A stretch of DNA of 64,000 nucleotides from Sphingopyxis bauzanensis (GTDB taxonomy: Bacteria; Pseudomonadota; Alphaproteobacteria; Sphingomonadales; Sphingomonadaceae), in NCBI RefSeq assembly GCF_002205675.1, contig NZ_NISK01000001.1:119054-183053 (forward strand), written 5' to 3'. Below, in pieces: positions 17,992-29,221 of the stretch. Both the position numbers and the translations under genes were made by a program. The notes beneath the pieces were generated by a model. It was not told the origin of the DNA and did not search any database. It saw nothing but the letters and a program-made list of their open reading frames with translations. Each line of letters begins with the position of its first letter. The stretch's first letter is position 1.

Positions 17992-18423
17992 ATGACCCGT
18001 TTCGCCCTGATCGCCCTTCCCCTGCTCGCGGTCGCCGCGCCGCTGCCTGCGGCCGCCGCCGACCCCGAACTGCGCGATACCGTCGCGACGCTGAACGATC
18101 CGGTGGCACAGGACCGCATGGCCGACACCATCACCGCGATCGTCGGCGCGCTGATGCAGATGCCGGTCGGCCCACTCGCCGACGCTATTGCCCGCGTCGA
18201 CCCCGAATCCGACGCCGCCTATATCCCCCGCGATGCGACGCTGGGCGAGGTTGCGGGCCGCGATCCCGATTATGCCGATCGCATGGGCGCCGACGTCCGC
18301 GCGACAACGCGGATGGCCGGACAAGCTGCGTCGGCACTCGCAGTGTACGCGCCGGTGCTCAAGGACATGGCGCGCGATATGGCCGCGCAATGGGAACGCG
18401 AACGCGCCGTGCCGCGCCGCTAA
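17992..18423 (+). CDS. Small secreted protein of unknown function
   Basis: A 143-aa protein with a signal peptide (MTRFALIALPLLAVAAPLPAA with cleavage in the AAA region near residue 22). The mature part is Ala- and Asp-rich, predicted helical, with LADAIARVDPESDAAYIP. The downstream of the two nearby ATGs was chosen because GAAAGGA sits eight bases before it. No family was recognised. It stands alone between gltB and the GST gene. Confidence 0.65.
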   Translation: MTRFALIALPLLAVAAPLPAAAADPELRDTVATLNDPVAQDRMADTITAIVGALMQMPVGPLADAIARVDPESDAAYIPRDATLGEVAGRDPDYADRMGADVRATTRMAGQAASALAVYAPVLKDMARDMAAQWERERAVPRR

Positions 18424-18501
18424 GCGACAATCCACAACCGGAACGGCCGCACCGCGCCATAGCCGTTGCGCGGGGCGCCCCGCTGCCGCTATGCCAGACC
18501 C

Positions 18502-19173
18502 ATGTGGCAACTCTATCAATTCCCGCTCTGTCCCTTTTCGCGCAAGGTTCGCCTGTTGCTGGGCGAAAAGGGCGTCGGTTATGAATTGGTCCGCGAATCG
18601 CCGTGGGAGCGCCGCGATGAATTCATCGACCTCAATCCCGCGGGCCGCACCCCCGTGATGGTCGATCAGGCGCGCGGCCAGGTGCTGATGGACAGCATGG
18701 CGATTTCCGAATATTTCGAAGAAACCGTCGAAGGCAAGGCGATGATCAACGGCACCGCGGCCAACCGTGCCGAAATCCGCCGCCTGACAGCGTGGTTCGA
18801 CCATGATTTCTATTACGAAGTCACCGGCCCGTTGCTGTTCGAGCGGATGCAGAAACGCATTGTCCACCGCCAGCCCCCCGACGGCGGCGCGCTGCGCGAG
18901 GCGATGAAGGCGGCGAACAACCATCTCGACTATGTCGATTATCTCATCGACCACCGAACCTGGCTGGCCGGCGCAACGATGAGCCTCGCCGACCTGACCG
19001 CCGCGGCGCATATCTCGGTCGCTGACTATCTCGGCGGCATCGACTGGACCGGTCACGAGCAGACAAAAGGCTGGTATTCGGGCCTCAAATCCCGCCCCAG
19101 CTTTCGCCCGCTGCTGGCCGAGCGGATGGAAATCGTGACGCCGCCGAAATATTATGAGGATGTCGATTTCTGA
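18502..19173 (+). CDS. Glutathione S-transferase family protein
   Basis: A 223-aa cytosolic GST. The thioredoxin-like N-terminal domain contains LYQFPLCPFSRKVRLLLGEK, with Cys or Ser of CPFS as likely active-site residue, and NPAGRTPVMVD with the cis-Pro. DSMAISEYFEE marks the glutathione gamma-Glu site. An all-helical C-terminal domain includes WLAGATMSLADLTAAAH. Sequence style (FPLCPFSRKVR) resembles alphaproteobacterial GSTs of unknown substrate. The ATG was placed at MWQLYQF to match family length. Confidence 0.88.
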   Translation: MWQLYQFPLCPFSRKVRLLLGEKGVGYELVRESPWERRDEFIDLNPAGRTPVMVDQARGQVLMDSMAISEYFEETVEGKAMINGTAANRAEIRRLTAWFDHDFYYEVTGPLLFERMQKRIVHRQPPDGGALREAMKAANNHLDYVDYLIDHRTWLAGATMSLADLTAAAHISVADYLGGIDWTGHEQTKGWYSGLKSRPSFRPLLAERMEIVTPPKYYEDVDF

Positions 19174-19177
19174 GCTC

Positions 19178-19262
19178 CGTCATGGCGAGGAGCCGAAGGC
19201 GACGCGGCGATCCAGAGCCCGCGTAAGCCGCCCTGGATTGCTTGGCTACGCTCGCAGTGACG
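19178..19262. repeat. Palindromic intergenic repeat, GTCATGGCGAG family
   Basis: Arms CGTCATGGCGAGGAGCCGAA (from 19178) and GGCTACGCTCGCAGTGACG (to 19262) are imperfect inverted copies with CGATCCAG/CTGGATTG inside. The element lies between convergent GST and ubiG genes. Palindromes with GTCATTGCGAG and CTGGATTGCTTCG ends are widespread in proteobacteria. Confidence 0.75.
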
Positions 19263-19280
19263 ATTTGATGAGGAAATCTA

Positions 19281-20006
19281 TCAGCCCGGCCACCGTGCCG
19301 CGACCAGATAGTTCAGCGCCTCGCTGCCACCCAGCTTGAAGCCCTTCGCGGGCGAAGGCGACAGGCCGGTGCGATCGACAACCTCTAACCCCGCGTCTTC
19401 GAGCAACTTCGTCAGTTCCGCGGGCTTCAGGAACTGGTCCCAGTCATGCGTCCCGCGCGGCACCGCGCCGACGCGTTCGGCCGCCTCGACGAGCAGCAGC
19501 TTCGACAGCATCGTCCGGTTCGGGGTCGAGAGGATCATCAACCCGCCGGGCGCCAGTCGTGCCGCGAGGCCGGCGATGAACGCCGCCGGATCGGTGACAT
19601 GCTCGACCACCTCCATCGAGGTGACGAGATCAAATGTCGCGGGCGGCAAAGCGGCCAGCTCGCCCGCAAAATAGTCGATCTCCAGCCCCTGCCCCACCGC
19701 ATGCGCGCGCGCCGCCGCGATGTTCTCCGGCGCCGCATCGACGCCCATCACCTGTCCGCCCATGCGCGCCAGCGGCTCGGCCAGCAGCCCCGCGCCGCAC
19801 CCGACATCGATCGCCGTTCTGCCAGCGAGCGCAAAACGCTCGCGCGCGTCGACATGCCAATGCGCATCGATCTGCGCGCGGATATAGGTCAGCCGCACCG
19901 GGTTCAGCTTGTGCAGCATCGCCGACGAGCCGTGCGGATCCCACCAGTCGGCGGCGAGCGCGCCGAAATGGGCGGCTTCATGCGGGTTGATTGTGGCAGC
20001 GCTCAT
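19281..20006 (-). CDS. ubiG: Ubiquinone biosynthesis O-methyltransferase
   Basis: A 241-aa class I SAM methyltransferase catalysing the two O-methylations of ubiquinone synthesis. SAM motif I is DVGCGAGLLAEPLARMG; the post-I acidic residue lies in VMGVDAAPENIAAA; EVVEHVTDPAAFI and GGLMILSTPNRT complete the fold. The N-terminal HFGALAADWWDPHGSSAMLHKLN segment (split: HFGALAADWWDP, SSAMLHKLN) is typical of UbiG. The start at MSAATINPHE is preferred over an ATG 12 codons earlier. It is divergent from lysC. Confidence 0.95.
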   Translation of the reverse strand: MSAATINPHEAAHFGALAADWWDPHGSSAMLHKLNPVRLTYIRAQIDAHWHVDARERFALAGRTAIDVGCGAGLLAEPLARMGGQVMGVDAAPENIAAARAHAVGQGLEIDYFAGELAALPPATFDLVTSMEVVEHVTDPAAFIAGLAARLAPGGLMILSTPNRTMLSKLLLVEAAERVGAVPRGTHDWDQFLKPAELTKLLEDAGLEVVDRTGLSPSPAKGFKLGGSEALNYLVAARWPG

Positions 20007-20164
20007 GCCCCGCGATGTGGCACTCCCCCTCGCCCCATGCAAGAAATTCTATCCGCTGCGGCGAGCGCTCCTCTTGCCTTCCCGCGCGCCCTTCCCTAAC
20101 AGCCGAGCGCCGCGGAATTGTTCGAATGTTGCGGTAGAAACCAGTTTCTTGAAAGCGGGGCGAG

Positions 20165-21412
20165 ATGGCGCGGATCGTGATGAAATTCGGGGGCACGTCG
20201 ATGGCGGGCACCGAGCGGATTCGCACCGTCGCGAAACTCGTCGCGCGCGAAGTTGCGCAGGGCAACGAGGTCGCGGTCGTGGTGTCGGCGATGGCGGGCG
20301 AGACCGACCGTCTCGTCAATTTCTGCCGCGAGGCGAACCCGCGCTACGACCCCGCCGAATATGACGTCGTCGTCGCCGCGGGCGAACAGATCACCTCGGG
20401 CCTGCTCGCGCTGACGTTGCAGGCGATGGGCACCCCAGCGCGTAGCTGGCTCGGCTGGCAATTGCCGATCCGCACCGAAGAAGCGCATGCCCGCGCGCGC
20501 ATCGCCGACATCGACACCGGCGCGCTCGGCGCCGCGATGGGGCGCGGCGAGGTTGCGGTGATCCCCGGCTTCCAGGGCTTGATGGACGATGGCCGCGTAT
20601 CGACGCTCGGACGCGGCGGGTCGGACACCAGTGCGGTCGCCGTGGCCGCGGCGCTCAAGGCCGATCGCTGCGACATCTACACCGACGTCGACGGCGTCTA
20701 CACCACCGACCCGCGCATCGTCGCGCGCGCGCGCAAGCTCGACTATGTCACCTATGAAGAAATGCTCGAACTCGCGAGCGTCGGCGCCAAGGTGCTCCAG
20801 ACCCGCTCGGTCGGACTCGCGATGAAAGAGCGCGTGCGCGTGCAAGTGCTCTCCAGCTTTGTCGAGGGCGACGAAGCCCCCGCCCGCGGCACGATGATCG
20901 TCAGCGACGAGGAAATAGAGGAACATCAGATGGAACGGCAGCTGATCACCGGCATCGCCCACGACAAGAATGAAGCGAAGGTCATCGTCACCCGCGTGCC
21001 CGACCGGCCCGGCGGCGTCGCCAACATCTTTGGCCCGCTCGCCGCGGCGGGGATCAACGTCGACATGATCATCCAGAACGTCGGCCGCGACAAGGGCGAG
21101 ACCGACGTGACCTTCACCGTGCCCCAGACCGACCTGCTGCGCTCGATCGACCTGCTCGACGCCGCGAAGGAAAAGATCGGCTTCAACCGCATCATCAGCG
21201 ACGACAAGGTGGCAAAGATCAGCGTCGTCGGGGTCGGTATGAAGAGCCACGCCGGGGTTGCGAGCACGATGTTCCGCGCGCTTGCCGATCGCGGTATCAA
21301 CATCCAGGCGATCTCGACCAGCGAGATCAAGGTCAGCGTGCTGATCGACGAGGATGAAACCGAACTCGCGGTGCGCGTTCTGCACACCGCCTACGGCCTC
21401 GACGCCGACTAG
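20165..21412 (+). CDS. lysC: Aspartate kinase
   Basis: A 415-aa aspartokinase, first step of lysine, threonine and methionine synthesis. The N-terminal kinase domain carries KFGGTSMAGTERI at the phosphate site, VVVSAMAGETDRL, and GRGGSDTSAVAVAAALKA (GRGGSDTSAVA). Two C-terminal ACT domains follow (DRPGGVANIFGPLAAAGINV and SHAGVASTMFRALADRGINI), the allosteric sites. The layout matches class II alpha-subunit aspartokinases that are feedback inhibited by lysine and/or threonine. An internal start for a separate beta subunit cannot be decided here. Confidence 0.96.
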   Translation: MARIVMKFGGTSMAGTERIRTVAKLVAREVAQGNEVAVVVSAMAGETDRLVNFCREANPRYDPAEYDVVVAAGEQITSGLLALTLQAMGTPARSWLGWQLPIRTEEAHARARIADIDTGALGAAMGRGEVAVIPGFQGLMDDGRVSTLGRGGSDTSAVAVAAALKADRCDIYTDVDGVYTTDPRIVARARKLDYVTYEEMLELASVGAKVLQTRSVGLAMKERVRVQVLSSFVEGDEAPARGTMIVSDEEIEEHQMERQLITGIAHDKNEAKVIVTRVPDRPGGVANIFGPLAAAGINVDMIIQNVGRDKGETDVTFTVPQTDLLRSIDLLDAAKEKIGFNRIISDDKVAKISVVGVGMKSHAGVASTMFRALADRGINIQAISTSEIKVSVLIDEDETELAVRVLHTAYGLDAD

Positions 21413-21432
21413 GCCCGCCTAACACCCATCTT

Positions 21433-21519
21433 CCGTTCGCCCTGAGCTTTTCGAAGGGCCGTTCTTCCTCGGCAACGCTGAAAGGAAGGATGGTGCTTCG
21501 GCAAGCTCAGCACGAACGG
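21433..21519. repeat. Palindromic intergenic repeat, CTGAGCTTGTCGAAG family
   Basis: Arms CCGTTCGCCCTGAGCTTTTC.. (21433-21460) and GCTTCGGCAAGCTCAGCACG.. (21495-21519) are inverted copies between convergent lysC and yciB. The motif CGTTCG..CTGAGC..TTCGAAG is a common dispersed repeat in sphingomonads. Confidence 0.75.
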
Positions 21520-21539
21520 GTTTGGGAGGATCGGTTCAA

Positions 21540-22124
21540 TTATTCTGCGGCGAGCGGTTCCAACTGGCCGCCCGCACCACGCCGCAGCCGCGCTTGTCCG
21601 ATGAAATGTACCACCGCAATGTGGACCGCGAACAGACCGAATTTGGACGCCAGCGGGAATATCCCGATGAACAATGGCCACGATGCGGTGAAAAACACCG
21701 CGACGACCAGGTTGAGTCCCGCGCTCGCAAACATCATCGCCGCCCAGATAAAACCGAACCGGTCCATCACGTCGCCGACCAGCGCCAGTTGCTCGGGCTG
21801 AATATAGCGGTTGAGCCAGCCCTTGCGCAGCATCACCGTTCCGACGATCAGATAGACGATCGTCGGCTTCGCCATCACGAAACGCGGATCGCCGGTAAAC
21901 AGCGTCGCTGCAGCGGCGAGGAGCACCGACGCCAGGCTGATCCACTGCAATGCCGCGACCTTGTGCCCGCGCGCGAGTTCATAGCCGACGACCGCAACCG
22001 CGACGACCGTCCCGGCGACCGTGGCGGTGACGATCCCGGCACCCACGGCCAGCAACACCGCGAAAACGATGATGCCGAGCGAATCGAACAGCATCGGCCC
22101 GATGGCATAGAGCAAGGTTCGCAT
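21540..22124 (-). CDS. yciB: Inner-membrane protein YciB/IspZ family
   Basis: A 194-aa polytopic membrane protein with five or six hydrophobic segments. The family core TGDPRFVMAKPTIVYLIVGT and the KFGLFAVHIAVVHF end are visible. YciB-type proteins (septation protein A family) are implicated in envelope integrity and division; the molecular activity is not known. The ATG at MRTLLYAIGP has GGAAAGGATG just upstream, so the longer open frame was trimmed by 22 codons. Confidence 0.85.
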   Translation of the reverse strand: MRTLLYAIGPMLFDSLGIIVFAVLLAVGAGIVTATVAGTVVAVAVVGYELARGHKVAALQWISLASVLLAAAATLFTGDPRFVMAKPTIVYLIVGTVMLRKGWLNRYIQPEQLALVGDVMDRFGFIWAAMMFASAGLNLVVAVFFTASWPLFIGIFPLASKFGLFAVHIAVVHFIGQARLRRGAGGQLEPLAAE

Positions 22125-22304
22125 GGCACATCCTTTCCGCGACTCAATGTTGTCGCCGTCAACATGACCCGGGGCGGCCCAGGCGGTCAAGTCTGATTTT
22201 ACATTGTTAACATTGAGCGCAATGGACGCGCGCTCAACGGCGTCATCATCGTCCGCGTCGTGAAAGGCAGGGACCCATCGCCGGTGGGTTCAACATGAAC
22301 CAGC
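22125..22304. other. Intergenic stretch upstream of yciB
   Basis: Contains the yciB leader and an AT-richer patch (TTTTACATTGTTAACATTGA near 22197) that may hold its promoter. No gene seen. Confidence 0.4.
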
Positions 22305-22314
22305 GGGAGATGGG

Positions 22315-22332
22315 CTCCCGCCTTCGCGGGAG
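22315..22332. repeat. Short palindrome of the CCCGCCTTCGCGGG family
   Basis: CTCCCGC-CTTC-GCGGGAG, a minimal copy of a repeat seen in longer form at 61683-61763 and in degenerate form near 52150. Confidence 0.55.
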
Positions 22333-22370
22333 AACTCGCTGCTTTTTACGAAGCGGCGAGCCGATGCCCC

Positions 22371-22415
22371 AAAAAGAAAGACCCGCCCCCAGGCCCATGT
22401 CCCCGGGGGCGGGTC
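22371..22415 (-). terminator. Intrinsic terminator of katG
   Basis: Perfect 11-bp stem GACCCGCCCCC (22380-22390) / GGGGGCGGGTC (22405-22415), followed on the minus strand by TTTCTTTTT. It lies 31 bp after the katG stop. Confidence 0.9.
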
Positions 22416-22445
22416 GCGACCCGTCATCTGTTCGGCTGATCCCGA

Positions 22446-25002
<2,557 letters not shown>

Positions 25003-25149
25003 GTGGCTAACCAGAACCCCAATGAGCAGCAGCAGCGCGACGAAGAACAGCGTCGCAAACAGCAGCAGCAACACCAGGATGGCGGCCAGGATCGTCAGCC
25101 GGGCGGCCAGCGGTCCGATCAGGACCGCGACAACCCACAGCAGCGCTGA
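25003..25149 (+). CDS. Small Gln-rich hydrophilic protein
   Basis: A 48-codon frame starting GTG, preceded by GGAGAGAGAA: MANQNPNEQQQRDEEQRRKQ and ending DRDNPQQR. It is almost entirely Gln, Asp, Arg, Glu, Asn and Gly, with no hydrophobic core, so probably disordered. A strong terminator follows 20 bp downstream, supporting a real short gene. The composition recalls small hydrophilic stress proteins, but no family was recognised. Confidence 0.6.
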   Translation: MANQNPNEQQQRDEEQRRKQQQQHQDGGQDRQPGGQRSDQDRDNPQQR

Positions 25150-25165
25150 TCGACCGGCTGCATTA

Positions 25166-25200
25166 CAAAGGGGGCGCCCCTCGCAGAGCGCCCCCTTCTC
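25166..25200 (+). terminator. Terminator after Gln-rich small gene
   Basis: Perfect 8-bp GC stem GGGGGCGC (25170-25177) / GCGCCCCC (25188-25195), then TTCTCT. It sits between convergent genes and can also serve the TonB receptor gene on the minus strand. Confidence 0.75.
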
Positions 25201-25222
25201 TGCGTCCAGCGAATGGGCTGGA

Positions 25223-27733
25223 TCAGAAACTCAATTTCACCGTTCCGCCCCAGGTACGCGGATCACCGGGCTGACCGGCGATCAGCCCGACGTTGCCCGG
25301 CGCTACCTGTAGTTGATCGAAATAGTTGACATCGAAGACATTGCGGACCCAGCCGAACACATCGACACCGTCACCGCGGAATCCGACGCGCAGGTTGGTC
25401 AGCGCATAACCTTTGACATTGGTGTAGATCGATTCCGACGGGTTGGATGAGAAGCCTGACCGGTAGTTGCCATCCAAGCCGAGATATATCTGGCCATCCT
25501 GCGCCAGCAGCATGACCGGCGCATTGGCTTCGGCACCGAAGGAAAGAGACCATTTCGACACGCCCGGCAGCCGCTGGCCCGAAATATCACAGTTGGCAGG
25601 GCTCAGCCCGCCCGGCGTCCCCGGCGCACTCGGTGTCTGGCCTGCGCCGACTGTTGTGCCTCCCGACAATTCGGGCGGACACGGCGCATCAACGAACCTG
25701 ACATATTTTGCGTCAGTGTAGGCCGCGTTGGCATAGGCGGTGAAGCGGTCGCTGGCACGGACCTTGAAATCGGCCTCGACGCCCTGAGATCGCACCTTGC
25801 CGGCATTGGCAAGATAGCCGCGCAGCACGCCGAGTTGACCGTTCGTAACGGTGGCTTGGTAGTTTTTGATGTCGGTGCGGAATGCGGTGAGATTAAACGT
25901 ACCCTTGCGATCCCAGAACTGTGTTTTGATGCCGACTTCGTAGTGGTTAACAGATTCGGGCTTTATCACCCCGGCGCTGAGGATCGGGTTCCCCGCTGCG
26001 TCGGTGGGCAAGCCGTTCTGGTTGATTCCGACCGTCTTGAAGCTCTTGGCATAGGACAAATAGGCGAGGACATCGGGCGCGAGCTTGTAGTTGATGTTCA
26101 GGTCATAGCTGAAATTCCAGTCAGACACCGATGGAGCGGACGTTTGTTCCTGATAAATGGCGAGCTGCGCCGTCCGGACCGCACTGGCAGGCTGATTGAT
26201 CACACGATTGCCCGCACCATCAAAGACTCGGCGCCGATAGAAGCCCGATTTCTTGTCGTAATTGATGCGGGCGCCGGGTTGAATGGTCAGCGCGTCGGTG
26301 ACCTTCCAGCTCACTTGGCCAAACAGCGCCGCGCTGGTGCTTTTCAGAAACTGTGTGTTGATAGCGGATAAACCGTTCAAGACCGAAGGATCGTTCGACA
26401 ACGCGTTCGTCGGGTTGATATTCCATCGGCTCGCATTGATCCCTTGCGATTCGGTCCCTTGCGTGTCGACACGCTGCTTGAACCCGAATGCACCGACCAC
26501 GAAGTCAATCGTGTCGCTGGAGTAATTGTAGCGGAATTCCTGGCTATATTGATCTTGCTGCGACGGGTTTTGAGACCGGGCAACGACAGACAGTCCGGTG
26601 AAGTCACGGTCATTCTCGGGCTTCCAGTCCCAGAAACGCCAGGCGGTGATCGAGGTCAAGGTGCCCGGGCCGACGTCCCATTTCACGCGCAAGGACGTCC
26701 CGCCTATTTTGTTACCGGCATTCAGGCTGGCGTCGATGTCCGTCAGCCGGTCGAACCGATTGCGGCTGACCACCTGGTAGTTCTGTGCGGCCGCCAAAGA
26801 GTCATATTGGCGGTTTAGCGGGCGCTGGGTCAGGCCGGTTCGCACGAACACGGTGCCGCAGCATTCGGGGTCCTGCTTGCTGTAATCGGCCGACAGCGTG
26901 ATGTCCAAATCGTCATTCGGCCTGAACAACAGCTGGCCGCGTAGGCCGAAGTTGTCCTGTTCGTTGATATAGCGATCCGACGTGACGTTGAATATGGTGC
27001 CGCGGCGGCTGGTCGCCGAGACGGCGATGCGTGCAGCAACCGTTTCGGACAGCGGACCCGACACCGCAGCTTTGGCCTGCCGGAAATTAAGATTGCCGAC
27101 CGTTACCTCGGCCCGGCCTTCAAAGTCGAACGTCGGCTGGTTCGTGGTGATGTTGATCGCGCCAGCAGTGGTATTTTTGCCGTACAGCGACCCTTGCGGC
27201 CCGCGCAGCACTTCAACCTGATCGACGTCGAGGAAGTCGAACGTGGCCGCCGCAACACGCGCGTTATAGACGTCGTCGACATAAATGCCGACGCCTTGCT
27301 CGAAACCGTCGCTGGTCAGGCCAAAGGGCACCCCGATGCCACGAATATTCACCGCGGTGTTGCGTGGGTTCGACGTATAGACCTGCAGCGTCGGGGCGAG
27401 TTGCTGTAACTTCACGACATTGAAATTGCCCGTAGCCTCGATCGAATCGCCTCTGATGACCGAGATTGCGATGGGAACTTCCTGCGCCGTCTCTTGCCGA
27501 CGGCGGGCGGTGACGATGATGATGTCGCCGCGGCTGACGTCGTTATCGACTTGTGCCGCGGTGTCTGCCGAAGCCGTCGCGGCGGGCGCAGCAACGGCGA
27601 TGCCCTCCTCCGTCGTGGCTGCCGATATCTCCTCCGCAGCGACGGGGGTGGCGCCGATAGCGAGAAGAAGCGAAAGGGTTAGCGACGATGCCTGCACGCG
27701 GCGGCGACGAACGGACGGGTATTTTGCGGTCAT
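25223..27733 (-). CDS. TonB-dependent outer-membrane receptor
   Basis: A receptor of 836 aa. A signal peptide (SLTLSLLLAIGATPVAAEE) is followed by a TonB-box-like DIIIVTARRR segment, then the plug (VPIAISVIRGDSIEATG, RGIGVPFG, VDQVEVLRGPQGSLYGKNTT) and a 22-strand type barrel ending in WGGTVKLSF. It belongs to the large sphingomonad receptor group with unassigned substrates. It is 90 bp downstream of a YezD-type gene on the same strand, which hints at a sulfur-containing ligand. The start MTAKYPS follows AGGAAA. Confidence 0.92.
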   Translation of the reverse strand: MTAKYPSVRRRRVQASSLTLSLLLAIGATPVAAEEISAATTEEGIAVAAPAATASADTAAQVDNDVSRGDIIIVTARRRQETAQEVPIAISVIRGDSIEATGNFNVVKLQQLAPTLQVYTSNPRNTAVNIRGIGVPFGLTSDGFEQGVGIYVDDVYNARVAAATFDFLDVDQVEVLRGPQGSLYGKNTTAGAINITTNQPTFDFEGRAEVTVGNLNFRQAKAAVSGPLSETVAARIAVSATSRRGTIFNVTSDRYINEQDNFGLRGQLLFRPNDDLDITLSADYSKQDPECCGTVFVRTGLTQRPLNRQYDSLAAAQNYQVVSRNRFDRLTDIDASLNAGNKIGGTSLRVKWDVGPGTLTSITAWRFWDWKPENDRDFTGLSVVARSQNPSQQDQYSQEFRYNYSSDTIDFVVGAFGFKQRVDTQGTESQGINASRWNINPTNALSNDPSVLNGLSAINTQFLKSTSAALFGQVSWKVTDALTIQPGARINYDKKSGFYRRRVFDGAGNRVINQPASAVRTAQLAIYQEQTSAPSVSDWNFSYDLNINYKLAPDVLAYLSYAKSFKTVGINQNGLPTDAAGNPILSAGVIKPESVNHYEVGIKTQFWDRKGTFNLTAFRTDIKNYQATVTNGQLGVLRGYLANAGKVRSQGVEADFKVRASDRFTAYANAAYTDAKYVRFVDAPCPPELSGGTTVGAGQTPSAPGTPGGLSPANCDISGQRLPGVSKWSLSFGAEANAPVMLLAQDGQIYLGLDGNYRSGFSSNPSESIYTNVKGYALTNLRVGFRGDGVDVFGWVRNVFDVNYFDQLQVAPGNVGLIAGQPGDPRTWGGTVKLSF

Positions 27734-27823
27734 GACAATTTCCTGTTGCATAGAAAATTGCCACATCCGGTGGACCGGTCTGCGGCAGGACGAGGGGAGA
27801 GTCCCTCGTGGGAGCTTCTGAAA

Positions 27824-27994
27824 TCAGTTGGGGTAACGGTGCCGTTCGGTCACATCGACCTGCACCAGGCGTCCTTCGTGGACGGTTAGCTGGATCGCGC
27901 CGAACTTCAGTTTCTCGAGCGCATCAAGCACGGTCTGCACCGCGCGAGGCGTTTGTTCGGACCCGTCTTTGTCGGTCTGCGCAGCGGAACTCAT
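27824..27994 (-). CDS. YezD family (DUF2292) small protein
   Basis: A 56-aa protein. The core VLDALEKLKFGAIQLTVHEG then RLVQVDVTERHR is the whole DUF2292/YezD domain. Such genes commonly sit beside sulfur-assimilation and transporter genes, but the biochemical role is unknown. AAAGGA lies eight bases before the ATG. It is the first gene of a two-gene unit with the TonB receptor. Confidence 0.85.
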   Translation of the reverse strand: MSSAAQTDKDGSEQTPRAVQTVLDALEKLKFGAIQLTVHEGRLVQVDVTERHRYPN

Positions 27995-28026
27995 AGATAA
28001 TCCTTTCCCTGGAGGATTCGCCGCAC

Positions 28027-28054
28027 AAGCATATGCAAAGTGATTTAGTTGACA
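28027..28054 (-). promoter_or_regulatory. Probable promoter of yezD-type/TonB receptor unit
   Basis: On the minus strand TTGTCA (28054-28049), 16-bp spacer, TATGCT (28032-28027), about 33 bp before the yezD-type ATG. Confidence 0.45.
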
Positions 28055-28184
28055 ATGATCGATTTGCTTTCTGCGCCGAAAGGTTCGGTTGCTGCGCCAA
28101 ACGGATTCCGGCGTGCGACGGGCTGATGGCCCTGACACCGCCAGGGATTGCACGCGAGTCCGAGTGCTGGCAAAGGCAGCCTCA

Positions 28185-29189
28185 ATGAGCAAAATGAACG
28201 AATTGATGGCGCGCGGGACCGAACTGCTCGGCAGCGACTACGCCATCCTGTGCGGCGCGATGAGCTGGGTCTCCGAACGCCATCTGGTCAGCGCGATCAG
28301 TAACGCCGGCGGCTTCGGGGTGATCGCGTGCGGCGCGATGACGCCTGCGCTGCTCGACACCGAAATTGCCGCGACTAAGGCGCTTGCGACCAAGCCTTTC
28401 GGCGTCAACCTGATCACCATGCATCCGCAATTGTTCGAGCTGATCGATGTCTGCGCCAAGCATGGCGTCGGCCATGTTGTGCTCGCCGGCGGCCTGCCGC
28501 CCAAGGGCAGCCTGGAGGCGATCAAGGCATCGGGCGCCAAGGTCATCTGCTTTGCGCCAACGCTCGCGATGGGCAAGAAGCTCGTCCGCTCGGGCGTCGA
28601 CGCGCTGGTGATCGAGGGGATGGAAGCCGGCGGTCATATCGGCCCAGTGTCGACCAGCGTGCTGGCGCAGGAAATCCTGCCGACGCTGGCCGATGAGGTG
28701 CCGGTGTTTGTTGCCGGGGGCATCGGCCGCGGCGAAGCGATTGCTGCCTATCTGGAAATGGGCGCCTCGGGCGTTCAGCTCGGCACCCGCTTCGTCTGCG
28801 CCACCGAAAGCATCGCGCATCCCAATTTCAAGAAAGCCTTTATGCGTGCCTCGGCGCGCGAAGCGGTTGCGAGCGTCCAGATCGACCCGCGCCTGCCCGT
28901 CATCCCCGTGCGCGCGCTCAAAAATGCCGGGACCGAGGCGTTCACCGCCAAGCAGCGCGAAGTCGCCAACAAGCTCGACAAGGGCGAGATCGACATGATG
29001 CAGGCCCAGCTCGAAATCGAACATTATTGGGCCGGCGCGCTGCGCCGCGCGGTTATCGACGGCGACGTTGAAAATGGTTCGTTAATGGCAGGGCAATCTG
29101 TCGGTATGGTATCGGAAGAAGAGAGTGTCGCCGATATTATCGCAACTTTGGTGCAACAGGCCGACGCCGCATTGCACGCTCGGGGTTGA
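28185..29189 (+). CDS. Nitronate monooxygenase family flavoprotein
   Basis: A 334-aa TIM-barrel FMN protein of the 2-nitropropane dioxygenase family, predicted to oxidise nitronates to carbonyl compounds. Visible motifs are GAMSWVSERHLVSAISNAGG (phosphate-side start), the catalytic-base region EGMEAGGHIGPVS with the conserved His, and AGGIGRGEAIAAYLEMGA then GVQLGTRFV at the FMN phosphate site. The family also includes enoyl reductases such as FabK, so substrate is not certain. A Met three codons downstream is an alternative start. Confidence 0.87.
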   Translation: MSKMNELMARGTELLGSDYAILCGAMSWVSERHLVSAISNAGGFGVIACGAMTPALLDTEIAATKALATKPFGVNLITMHPQLFELIDVCAKHGVGHVVLAGGLPPKGSLEAIKASGAKVICFAPTLAMGKKLVRSGVDALVIEGMEAGGHIGPVSTSVLAQEILPTLADEVPVFVAGGIGRGEAIAAYLEMGASGVQLGTRFVCATESIAHPNFKKAFMRASAREAVASVQIDPRLPVIPVRALKNAGTEAFTAKQREVANKLDKGEIDMMQAQLEIEHYWAGALRRAVIDGDVENGSLMAGQSVGMVSEEESVADIIATLVQQADAALHARG

Positions 29190-29221
29190 TGCCGCATGAT
29201 AATGCGGCTGGGGAGAAGATC

